DNA from: an uncultured Candidatus Poseidoniales archaeon
GTDB lineage: Archaea; Thermoplasmatota; Poseidoniia; Poseidoniales; Thalassarchaeaceae
Direction of reading: 5' to 3'
DNA length: 5,506 nt
Assembly: GCA_950068635.1 (NCBI GenBank)
Contig: CATMIM010000100.1
Span: 1-5,506, forward strand
Below the pieces are notes generated by a model that saw only the letters and a list, made by a program, of their open reading frames with translations, made no database searches and was not told the origin of the DNA. Position numbers and translations under genes: made by a program. Position 1 is the stretch's first letter, and the number at the start of each line of letters is the position of its first letter. Below are positions 1 to 5,506 of the stretch, one piece after another.

Positions 1-1
1 G

Positions 2-667
2 TCGACGGTCGTCGAGTTGTACCGAACGCTTGACCACGCCCGCATGTCCCCCAGAATCGGCACAGTCCTGTTGACCGGCAACGGCCCCTCACCCCGCGAT
101 GGGGGCTGGGCGTTCTGCTCGGGGGGCGACCAGCGGATCCGCGGCGACGACGGCTACAGGTACGCCGACGGCGAGACCGGCGACACCATCGATCCGGCCC
201 GGACAGGTCGGCTCCACATCCTGGAGGTCCAGCGGCTCATCCGGTTCATGCCGAAGGTCGTCATCGCAGTCGTGCCAGGGTGGGCCGTGGGTGGGGGCCA
301 TAGCCTCCACGTGGTCTGTGACCTCACGATCGCCAGCAGGCAGCACGCCGTGTTCAAGCAGACCGATGCCGATGTGGCCAGTTTCGACGGTGGCTTCGGC
401 TCGGCCTACCTAGCGCGACAGATAGGTCAGAAGCTGGCCAGGGAGGTCTTCTTCCTTGGGCGGGACTACTCGGCCGAGCAGGCGCGGTGGATGGGCATGG
501 TCAACGAGGTCGCCGACCACCAGGTGCTCGAGGAGACGGCGCTGGAATGGGCGGCGGAGATCAACTCCAAGAGCCCCACGGCGCAGCGGATGCTCAAGTT
601 CGCTCTCAACATGATCGACGACGGGCTGGTCGGCCAGCAGGTCTTCGCCGGCGTCCGCCGCACCTGA
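2..667 (+). CDS. menB: 1,4-dihydroxy-2-naphthoyl-CoA synthase (MenB), partial, 3'-truncated
   Basis: MenB is a cytosolic crotonase-fold enzyme that closes the second ring of the naphthoquinone by converting o-succinylbenzoyl-CoA to 1,4-dihydroxy-2-naphthoyl-CoA in menaquinone synthesis. The frame is open from base 2, so the gene begins outside the window; the TTG at 17 is not a natural start. Numbering from that TTG, the oxyanion-hole segments are CSGGDQR (residues 34-40) and PGWAVGGGHSL (87-97). The active-site stretch QTDADVASFDGG (115-126) has Asp117 and Asp124, which align by recall with M. tuberculosis Asp185 and Asp192. Asp117 where E. coli has Gly156 places it in the bicarbonate-independent type. 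The usual Gly of DVGSFD is Ala121 here. Homology ends at VGQQVFAG (residue 212, base 652), followed by VRRT and TGA. Homologues continue about 34 residues (EATRLAYMTDEA...), including a catalytic C-terminal Tyr (Mtb Tyr287). About 65-70 N-terminal residues lie off the window. Identity is near certain; function of this copy as shown is doubtful. Confidence 0.95.
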   Translation, partial: STVVELYRTLDHARMSPRIGTVLLTGNGPSPRDGGWAFCSGGDQRIRGDDGYRYADGETGDTIDPARTGRLHILEVQRLIRFMPKVVIAVVPGWAVGGGHSLHVVCDLTIASRQHAVFKQTDADVASFDGGFGSAYLARQIGQKLAREVFFLGRDYSAEQARWMGMVNEVADHQVLEETALEWAAEINSKSPTAQRMLKFALNMIDDGLVGQQVFAGVRRT

Positions 668-1036
668 AGCACCTGCCGCACCGCTCACCACGCCAAGCTC
701 TTCGAACGGGTCCACCTCGCCATCGTCTTCGTCTTCGGGCGCGTGTTCCTGCATGAGTCCTCGAATCTCCTGAGACAGTGTCCCTTCTTCAGGCAGTCGA
801 CCGGTCGACAACCCCTCGTTGACTCTCTTCAGTGACCGTTCGAGCACAGCAGCACGCCTGCCGCCCCAGTCACCGTCGTCCCTATGCTTCTCGATGTGCT
901 CTCCGGCCGCCAACATGTCCTCGTCGTCGACGCCGAGGTGGTCGCTCATCTGGGTCATCACTGAATCGTCGAGTCCACCGGTGGACTCGATGTTGAGAAT
1001 CATCAGCGCGTGCATGATCTGTTCTGGTTCCAGCAT
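410..1036 (-). CDS. Hypothetical small acidic protein, ORF fused at its 3' end into menB antisense
   Basis: I do not recognise this family. The 208-codon frame starts at ATG 1036-1034, preceded by a well-spaced Shine-Dalgarno sequence, which supports a real gene. Residues 1-128 look like one protein: a Met-rich, probably helical N-terminus (MLEPEQIMHALMILNI), a mixed acidic middle with charged segments (DDEDMLAAGEHIEKHRDD, 37-54), a basic patch (RRAAVLERSLKRV, 60-72), a strongly acidic run (PEDEDDGEVDPFEEL, 100-114) and an Ala/Gly linker (SGAAGASGAADAG, 118-130). There is no signal peptide, membrane segment or Cys. From about residue 129 the frame is simply the antisense of menB (bases 652-410), stays open in high-GC DNA, and ends at TAG 412-410. 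The natural C-terminus is therefore probably missing, and residues 129-208 are likely not native. It is divergent from nrdJ across a 416-base gap. It could be a regulator or partner protein, but nothing in the sequence shows that. Confidence 0.55.
   Translation of the reverse strand: MLEPEQIMHALMILNIESTGGLDDSVMTQMSDHLGVDDEDMLAAGEHIEKHRDDGDWGGRRAAVLERSLKRVNEGLSTGRLPEEGTLSQEIRGLMQEHAPEDEDDGEVDPFEELGVVSGAAGASGAADAGEDLLADQPVVDHVESELEHPLRRGALGVDLRRPFQRRLLEHLVVGDLVDHAHPPRLLGRVVPPKEEDLPGQLLTYLSR
796..809. repeat. Perfect 14-base palindrome
   Basis: The sequence GTCGACCGGTCGAC is its own reverse complement and lies inside the acidic protein gene, where the minus strand encodes part of GLSTGRLPE. It shares the central ACCGGT with the longer palindrome at 969-990. 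In high-GC DNA a 14-base palindrome is not in itself remarkable. Confidence 0.7.
969..990. repeat. Perfect 22-base palindrome inside the acidic protein gene
   Basis: The half-site TCGAGTCCACC (969-979) is followed directly by its exact reverse complement GGTGGACTCGA (980-990) with no spacer. The symmetry breaks at 968/991. On the minus strand it encodes residues about 16-23 of the acidic protein (within IESTGGLDD). It could be a protein binding site, a cruciform-forming site, or a chance product of the GAG/GAC/TCC codon mix. Confidence 0.85.
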
Positions 1037-1044
1037 ATCTCACA

Positions 1045-1051
1045 CCTTCCC
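1045..1051 (-). promoter_or_regulatory. Ribosome binding site of the acidic protein gene
   Basis: On the minus strand this reads GGGAAGG, followed by eight bases (TGTGAGAT) and then ATG at 1036. The purine-rich core and spacing are good for a Shine-Dalgarno site, and they are the main reason for choosing this start and this strand over the open frames on the opposite strand. Confidence 0.6.
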
Positions 1052-1129
1052 GCGCCGACGCTGGCGTACGGCTGGCTCCCGTTGCCGCGCGTTGAAAGGA
1101 GTTCCCCCGCGCGGTGCGCTACTTTTCCA

Positions 1130-1153
1130 TTAACAATTCAAGAGAATCGTTGA
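1130..1153. repeat. Imperfect inverted repeat, possible operator or hairpin
   Basis: The arms TTAACAATTC (1130-1139) and GAATCGTTGA (1144-1153) pair over ten positions with one mismatch (1135/1148) and one G-T pair, separated by the four bases AAGA. It lies about 95 bases upstream of the acidic gene start, within the AT-rich part of the intergenic region where that gene's promoter could sit. No poly-T run follows on the plus strand, so a terminator is less likely than an operator. Confidence 0.4.
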
Positions 1154-1283
1154 AGGGCCCGGGCACCGAACGCCGAGCATATTCCACGAATACAATTGAA
1201 AACCCAAGGAACGGGGTCAGGGGGTGACCACGTACAGATGAAGACCATGTTAATTATCATCCAAACAGTCAGAGAACTGGCTC

Positions 1284-1296
1284 GGAACCATGTTCC
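1284..1296. repeat. Short inverted repeat GGAAC-CAT-GTTCC, candidate operator upstream of nrdJ
   Basis: Five-base arms GGAAC and GTTCC flank a three-base spacer. It resembles the Gram-positive and actinobacterial LexA box (GAAC, four bases, GTTC), but the spacer is one base short, so it should not be called an SOS box. It lies about 157 bases upstream of the nrdJ start codon and overlaps the second copy of the ACCATGTT direct repeat. Confidence 0.35.
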
Positions 1297-1452
1297 TGCC
1301 TGACCGGAGAGTCGGACAATTGCGCTCTTCCACGGCTCACTGGGCCAGTTGAATCACTAACCATTAAAGACCCTCCATAGCGCAGGGGAATCCCGCTCGG
1401 ACGATGTGGACACCTAGCAAGTGGACAACGGTCGGCGTGCGGCGAAAATGCC

Positions 1453-4400
1453 ATGGTGGGAACATATTTGCAGTCCAAGACGAGGGGTGAAACCGAGGTC
1501 GGGGGGGCGGAGCGGGGCCTGGTCATCGAGCGTCGTTTCACCTCTCATGACAGCCCGGTGTGGGAGCAGTTCGACTGGTTCATCGACGACATCGAGATCC
1601 GCAACCCTGATGGCAGTCTGGCTCACGAGATCAAGGGTGTGGAGTTCCCTGAGGGATTCCAAGGAGTGCCGGCTACGGTGGCGGCGCAGAAGTACCTGCG
1701 CAGAGTTGTCCCTGGGATGGACCACCTCGCGAAGATCCCGGAGGATGACGTTCCCGAATGGCTCTGGCGCAGCGCACCGAACATAGAGATGCGCAAGGGG
1801 ATGAGCGAGGAGGAGTGGGTCGGGCGTGAGACCAGCGGCAAGCAGTTGTTCCATCGTTTGGCGGGTTGCTGGACCTACTGGGGTTGGAAGCATGATTACT
1901 TCGTCAGCGAGGTGGACGCGCGCGCGTACTATGACGAGATGTGCTACCTGCTTGCCAGCCAGTGCTCGGCGCCGAACAGCCCACAGTGGTTCAACACCGG
2001 CCTGAACTGGGCATACGGAATCGAAGGTCCGGCCCAAGGACACTGGTACGTCAATCCACTCACAGATGAGGACACCCTCTCGAAGAATGCGTACGAGCGG
2101 CCACAACCACACGCATGCTTCATCCAGAGCATCGAAGACAAACTGGTCGGGCCGGACTCGATCACCGACCTGATCTCGCGAGAAGCGTTGTTGTTCAAGT
2201 TCGGTTCAGGAACCGGCAGCAACTTCTCCAATCTGCGCGCCGCGGGCGAACCGCTCTCGGGTGGTGGTCAGAGCAGTGGCCTGCTGTCATTCCTGATGAT
2301 CCTCGACAAGGCGGCAGGAGCGATCAAGTCGGGTGGAACCACTCGGAGAGCAGCGAAGATGGTAACACTGAATCTCGATCATCCAGACATCCGCGAATAC
2401 GTCAACTGGAAGATGAAAGAGGAGGAGAAGGTGTCGGCGTTGATCACCGGCGCAGCGGCGTTGCAGAAGCACACCAACGGCATCCTCGCAGCCGTCAACG
2501 ATTGGGATGGAGACGCGGCAGACAAACTCGACACCAGACGCAACCAGCAACTGGCACGCGCCATCAGCCAAGCGATGAATGCGAACATCCCTCCGCCGCA
2601 TATCAAGCGCATACTCGACCTCGCTGACCAAGGATGGGAGAGTGTCACTTTCCAGAATTTCGATTCTGACTGGCAGGGCGCCGGCTACCTGACCGTGTCA
2701 GGCCAGAACAGCAACAATTCGGTGAGGGCGGACAACGAGTTCATGCACGCAGTGGAATCCGGCGGCGAATGGAACCTCTACTGGCGCACCGAACTGGAGA
2801 AGGCGAAGGAGGAGGGCCGCGACCCGGTTCCCAACGAGACCATGCCCGCAGTCGACCTGTGGGATGACATCGCCTATGCTGCCTGGGCATGTGCCGACCC
2901 GGGAATACAGTTCGACACCACGATCAACGATTGGCACACCTGCCCCAACAGTGGGCGCATCAACGGATCGAATCCGTGCAGCGAGTACATGTTCCTCGAC
3001 AACACCGCCTGCAATCTGGCGAGTCTCAACCTGCTGAAGTTCCACGACATGGATCAGGGCAAGTTCAACGTCGACGACTACGTGCATTCGATTCGCCTGT
3101 GGACCATCACCCTCGAATTGTCGGTGGTGATGGCGCAGTTCCCATCCAAGAAGATCTCCCGCCTGTCCTATGAGACTCGCACACTCGGGCTCGGCTTCTG
3201 CAACCTCGGCTCGCTGCTGATGCACATGGGCATCCCCTACGACGACCCACGCGGCTACTCCATCTGCGGAGCCTTGGCCGCCATCATGACAGGCCAATCC
3301 TACCGCACCTCAGCCGAGATGGCTTCGTTCCTCGGTCCGTTCGAACAGTACGAGGACAACCGCGAGCCGATGATGCGCGTCATGCGCAACCACATGCGCG
3401 CTGCGTACGACGCTCCTATCAACGAGTATGAGGGGCTGAGCGTGCTGCCAGTGGCCATCGACCCCAAGAAGTGCACCAAGGACCTGCACGAGGCGGCCTG
3501 CGCCGCCTGGGAGGCGGCTGTCAGGAAGGGAGAAGAGCACGGCTACCGCAATGCTCAGACCACCGTCATCGCGCCCACCGGAACCATCGGATTGGTGATG
3601 GGGGCGGACACCACCGGTGTCGAGCCGCAGTACTCGCTCGTCCAATTCAAGGATCTCGCTGGGGGAGGCATGCTCAAGATTCCCATGACGGGAATGCCAG
3701 CCGGCCTGCGCAAACAGGGCTACTCGAAAGTCGCGGTGGAGCGGATAATGGACTACGTGCTGGGAACCAGTTCGCTGGTCGACTGTCCTGTGATAAGCCA
3801 AGGCACGCTGATGGACCTGGGATTCACCGAAGCAGAGCTGAGCAAGCTCGATGACGCCATTCCGAAGGTGCTTGGGATCCGCGGCCTGTTCTCCCCTGAG
3901 ATTGTTGGAATTGATTTCTGCAAGGAGGTGCTCGAACTCGATGAGGCGCAGATGGATGCGCCTACATTCGACCTGCTCACCCATCTCAGATTCAGCAGAG
4001 CGGAGGTTCAACTCGCCGAGGACCACATCTTCGGCCGCTTGACCGTCGAGGGAGCACCGGGCCTCAAGGAGGAGCATCTGGCGGTGTTCGACTGTGCCCA
4101 GCCATGCGGCAGGATCGGTAAGCGCTCCATTCCCTGGAAGGCGCATGTGGACATGATGGCGGCGGCGCAGCCGTTCATCTCAGGGGCGATCAGCAAGACG
4201 ATCAACATGCCCGCCGATGTCACCATCGACGACGTGAAGAACGCCTATGTGCGCAGTTGGGAGACTGGTAACAAGGCGTGCGCGCTGTACCGTGACGGAA
4301 GCAAACTGTCGCAACCCCTGACATCCGCTCTGGTGGACAACAGTGTCCTCGTGGAGAATGACTCTGACATGATGACCGAACCACTCGAGATGGCTCCCCT

Positions 4401-5124
4401 CCAGAAGATGGTCGATCAGGCGGTCGAACAACTACCGCTGGCACCGGCAGAGGCGAGACCGGTCGCCGAGGCGCTCGTGCACAACTATGTCGCCGTGCGC
4501 CGGGCCCTCCCGGACGAACGCAATTCGCACACACTCAAGGCGCGGCTCGGTGGGCACACCGTCTATCTCACTTCAAGCGCTTATCAGGACGAGAAACTGG
4601 GTGAGATCATGATCACCACCTCGAAGGAGGGGGCTGCATGGCGCTCGCTGCTCAATCAGTTCGCCATCGCAGTGTCCATCGGACTGCAGTACGGAGTGCC
4701 GCTCGAGGCGTTCGTGAAGTCGTTCACCTGGCAGAAGTTCGAGCCAAGCGGAATAGTCCAAGGAGGGAGCAACCGGGTGAAGATGGCGACCAGCATCGTC
4801 GATTACATCTTCCGAGAGTTGGCCATCAAGTATCTCGGTAAAGACGACTTGGCAAATGTGTCGGCGGAGGACTTGGAGTACACCTCGATCAGCCGACCGG
4901 AGGAGACCCCCGATGGTTTGATGCGCGTGGCGGGGGAGAAGCGGGACATCCAGATGACCCTCGATTTCCCGACCGACGTTGATGAGGAGATGGAGCGGGT
5001 ACGAATCTCCCGCGAACGCGGCTTCACCGGAGACATCTGCCAGAACTGCGGCCAGAGTCAGATGACGAGGAACGGGACCTGCCTGAAGTGCAACGCATGC
5101 GGTGAGACCACCGGCTGCTCGTGA
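1453..5124 (+). CDS. nrdJ: Adenosylcobalamin-dependent (class II) ribonucleotide reductase NrdJ, long form
   Basis: This cytosolic enzyme reduces ribonucleotides to deoxyribonucleotides using a radical from adenosylcobalamin, so it needs no oxygen and no small radical subunit. The N-terminal region (about 24-215) includes VIERRFT, WLWRS, SAPNSPQWFNTGLNWAYGI and GPAQGH. Then come PHACFI with Cys222 (one of the active-site redox pair), GSGTGSNFS (251-259), SGGTTRRAAKM (293-303) and VSGQNSNNSV (415-424). The catalytic loop NPCSE has the radical Cys509 and Glu511; partner Cys520 lies 11 residues later, the class II spacing. PTGTI (708-712) is the phosphate loop. The barrel ends near LYRDGSKLSQPL (945-956). 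A TSCPD-type domain follows (about 1017-1130), then a six-Cys tail (1196, 1199, 1210, 1213, 1216, 1222) ending GCS, which relays electrons to the active site. All expected catalytic residues are present. ATG 1453 is the first possible start after an in-frame TAG at 1378; the site before it is weak, and GTG 1456 or TTG 1468 are alternatives. Architecture and wording match the approximately 1200-residue form known from alphaproteobacteria. Confidence 0.97.
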   Translation: MVGTYLQSKTRGETEVGGAERGLVIERRFTSHDSPVWEQFDWFIDDIEIRNPDGSLAHEIKGVEFPEGFQGVPATVAAQKYLRRVVPGMDHLAKIPEDDVPEWLWRSAPNIEMRKGMSEEEWVGRETSGKQLFHRLAGCWTYWGWKHDYFVSEVDARAYYDEMCYLLASQCSAPNSPQWFNTGLNWAYGIEGPAQGHWYVNPLTDEDTLSKNAYERPQPHACFIQSIEDKLVGPDSITDLISREALLFKFGSGTGSNFSNLRAAGEPLSGGGQSSGLLSFLMILDKAAGAIKSGGTTRRAAKMVTLNLDHPDIREYVNWKMKEEEKVSALITGAAALQKHTNGILAAVNDWDGDAADKLDTRRNQQLARAISQAMNANIPPPHIKRILDLADQGWESVTFQNFDSDWQGAGYLTVSGQNSNNSVRADNEFMHAVESGGEWNLYWRTELEKAKEEGRDPVPNETMPAVDLWDDIAYAAWACADPGIQFDTTINDWHTCPNSGRINGSNPCSEYMFLDNTACNLASLNLLKFHDMDQGKFNVDDYVHSIRLWTITLELSVVMAQFPSKKISRLSYETRTLGLGFCNLGSLLMHMGIPYDDPRGYSICGALAAIMTGQSYRTSAEMASFLGPFEQYEDNREPMMRVMRNHMRAAYDAPINEYEGLSVLPVAIDPKKCTKDLHEAACAAWEAAVRKGEEHGYRNAQTTVIAPTGTIGLVMGADTTGVEPQYSLVQFKDLAGGGMLKIPMTGMPAGLRKQGYSKVAVERIMDYVLGTSSLVDCPVISQGTLMDLGFTEAELSKLDDAIPKVLGIRGLFSPEIVGIDFCKEVLELDEAQMDAPTFDLLTHLRFSRAEVQLAEDHIFGRLTVEGAPGLKEEHLAVFDCAQPCGRIGKRSIPWKAHVDMMAAAQPFISGAISKTINMPADVTIDDVKNAYVRSWETGNKACALYRDGSKLSQPLTSALVDNSVLVENDSDMMTEPLEMAPLQKMVDQAVEQLPLAPAEARPVAEALVHNYVAVRRALPDERNSHTLKARLGGHTVYLTSSAYQDEKLGEIMITTSKEGAAWRSLLNQFAIAVSIGLQYGVPLEAFVKSFTWQKFEPSGIVQGGSNRVKMATSIVDYIFRELAIKYLGKDDLANVSAEDLEYTSISRPEETPDGLMRVAGEKRDIQMTLDFPTDVDEEMERVRISRERGFTGDICQNCGQSQMTRNGTCLKCNACGETTGCS

Positions 5125-5141
5125 ATCAATCCTGAGAGCCG
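5112..5141. terminator. Weak hairpin over the convergent stop codons, possible terminator
   Basis: CGGCT-G-CTC (5112-5120) can pair with GAGAGCCG (5134-5141), giving eight pairs with one bulged G and a 13-base loop that contains both stop codons. No T-tract follows on either strand, so this is a weak candidate. A second inverted pair, GTGAAT (5121-5126) and ATTCAC (5161-5166), and a direct repeat of GAATCAAT (5123 and 5155) lie in the same stretch. With one base between the genes, any terminator must overlap coding sequence. Confidence 0.25.
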
Positions 5142-5506
5142 CCAAGAGGTTCTGGAATCAATTCACCGGCGCTCAGTGACTGCACCCATTTGTAAGTCAG
5201 TTTGCGCATTGATTCGTCCCTGAACGCATAGACGCGATTCACGCCGTGTCCCTTGGCTTGTTTGAACAATCCACCCTCAATGCCTGCTTCGTTCGCATAT
5301 CTTGACAACGCGATCTTCGCAGCACGAACTATGTTGGCGGCATACTTGCGACTAGCCTCCTCATTCACTGGTATTCCCAGAATTCTCACCAATCTTCCTT
5401 GATTGACACCTTCGGGCTCACTCGCTATCACTCCCAAGATGATGTATTGATCTCGGATTGCCCTTCTCCATCTGCGATGGTCGGTACCCGATTCATCCAA
5501 TTTCTC
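5126..5506 (-). CDS. Hypothetical protein, possibly winged-helix, 5'-partial
   Basis: I do not recognise this family. The frame is open to the right edge, so the start is probably outside; the only in-window candidate near the edge is TTG at 5500-5498, giving 124 residues, and there is too little upstream sequence to judge it. Numbering from that TTG, residues 9-42 (RRWRRAIRDQYIILGV... GVNQGRLVRILGI) look like helices with a possible helix-turn-helix. A basic helix follows (ASRKYAANIVRAAKIALSRYA, 49-69), then a Gly-rich turn and short strand (GGLFKQAKGHGVNRVYAF, 76-93) that could form a wing, and a tail ending GGSQD. There is no Cys, signal peptide or membrane segment. A DNA-binding role is only inference from this pattern. 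G+C is about 49% at 5281-5460, much lower than menB or nrdJ, which may indicate acquisition from elsewhere. It converges on nrdJ, with stop codons one base apart. Confidence 0.6.
   Translation of the reverse strand, partial: EKLDESGTDHRRWRRAIRDQYIILGVIASEPEGVNQGRLVRILGIPVNEEASRKYAANIVRAAKIALSRYANEAGIEGGLFKQAKGHGVNRVYAFRDESMRKLTYKWVQSLSAGELIPEPLGGSQD

Larger units (their letters stand above)
1037..1452. other. Divergent intergenic region between the acidic protein gene and nrdJ
   Basis: This 416-base stretch must hold the promoters of both divergent genes. It is locally AT-rich (around 1121-1153, 1185-1200 and 1241-1268), unlike its neighbours. It contains an imperfect inverted repeat (1130-1153), a 13-base inverted repeat (1284-1296), and a direct repeat of ACCATGTT (1244-1251 and 1287-1294, 43 bases apart). 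Class II reductase genes are often controlled by NrdR boxes or a cobalamin riboswitch; I looked for the NrdR 16-mer pair and for the B12 box and its core motifs and did not find them. I see no convincing -35/-10 pair. TATCAT (1255-1260) resembles a -10 element for nrdJ but has no good -35. No small gene is supported; the open frames here are poor in codon character and lack start signals. Confidence 0.6.

Noticed and set aside
331..395. Foreign insertion or intein in NrdJ
   Set aside because: The extra segment starting near ITGAAALQKH is a normal part of the long NrdJ family as I recall it (proteobacterial members have KINQKH and a similar length here), and no intein splice motifs are present. 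The positions given are residues of NrdJ, corresponding to bases about 2443-2637.
819..1133. Plus-strand 104-codon frame overlapping the acidic protein gene
   Set aside because: Its product is a Ser/Pro/Arg-rich shadow with no ribosome binding site, while the opposite strand has a good site and more protein-like composition.
1284..1296. LexA (SOS) box upstream of nrdJ
   Set aside because: The GAAC and GTTC half-sites are separated by three bases rather than the required four.
1037..1452. Cobalamin riboswitch upstream of nrdJ
   Set aside because: Fragments such as CACTGGGCC (1338 onward) and GGGGAATCCC (1385 onward) recall riboswitch motifs, but they are in the wrong order, and no B12 box or core stem could be assembled on either strand by eye.
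1269..1541. Minus-strand 90-codon frame crossing the nrdJ start
   Set aside because: It overlaps the nrdJ N-terminal coding region, has no visible start signal and has a low-information Arg/Pro/Ser-rich product.
2698..4146. Long minus-strand frames (199 and 278 codons) opposite nrdJ
   Set aside because: They lie entirely antisense to a well-conserved intact enzyme gene, and their His/Val/Arg-rich composition is typical of antisense frames in high-GC coding DNA.

Overview
The window looks like chromosomal DNA from a high-GC bacterium, most likely an actinobacterium. The basis is the MenB fragment at the left end, whose wording (e.g. CSGGDQRIRG, LHILEVQRLIRFMPK, GGGHSLHVVCDL) is that of actinobacterial dihydroxynaphthoyl-CoA synthases. 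Composition is uneven by hand count: about 73% G+C at 61-180 (menB), 60% at 2581-2640 (nrdJ) and 49% at 5281-5460 (the last gene). Species cannot be fixed from this.

Layout, left to right. (1) 2-667, plus strand: menB, open at the left edge and cut off at its 3' end near base 652, where recognisable MenB stops and four unrelated codons lead to TGA. (2) 1036 down to 410, minus strand: an unrecognised small acidic protein gene with a good ribosome binding site. Only about 128 codons (1036-653) look like a real gene; beyond that the frame reads through the antisense of menB. Both genes therefore lose their natural 3' ends at the same point, which marks a rearrangement or an assembly join. (3) 1037-1452: a 416-base divergent intergenic region with small inverted and direct repeats but no riboswitch or NrdR box that I can recognise. 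(4) 1453-5124, plus strand: a complete, intact nrdJ gene for a long (1223 aa) adenosylcobalamin-dependent class II ribonucleotide reductase, the dominant feature. (5) 5506 down to 5126, minus strand: a lower-GC hypothetical gene, open at the right edge, converging on nrdJ with a single base between the two stop codons.

The genes do not form an operon or an evident joint system: menB belongs to menaquinone synthesis, nrdJ to deoxynucleotide supply, and the two hypotheticals have no assigned role. nrdJ appears to be a stand-alone transcription unit. I see no CRISPR array, tRNA, rRNA, insertion sequence or recognisable defence or mobile system. The points most worth checking are the menB/acidic-gene junction, a perfect 22-base palindrome inside the acidic gene, and the nearly abutting convergent gene ends.
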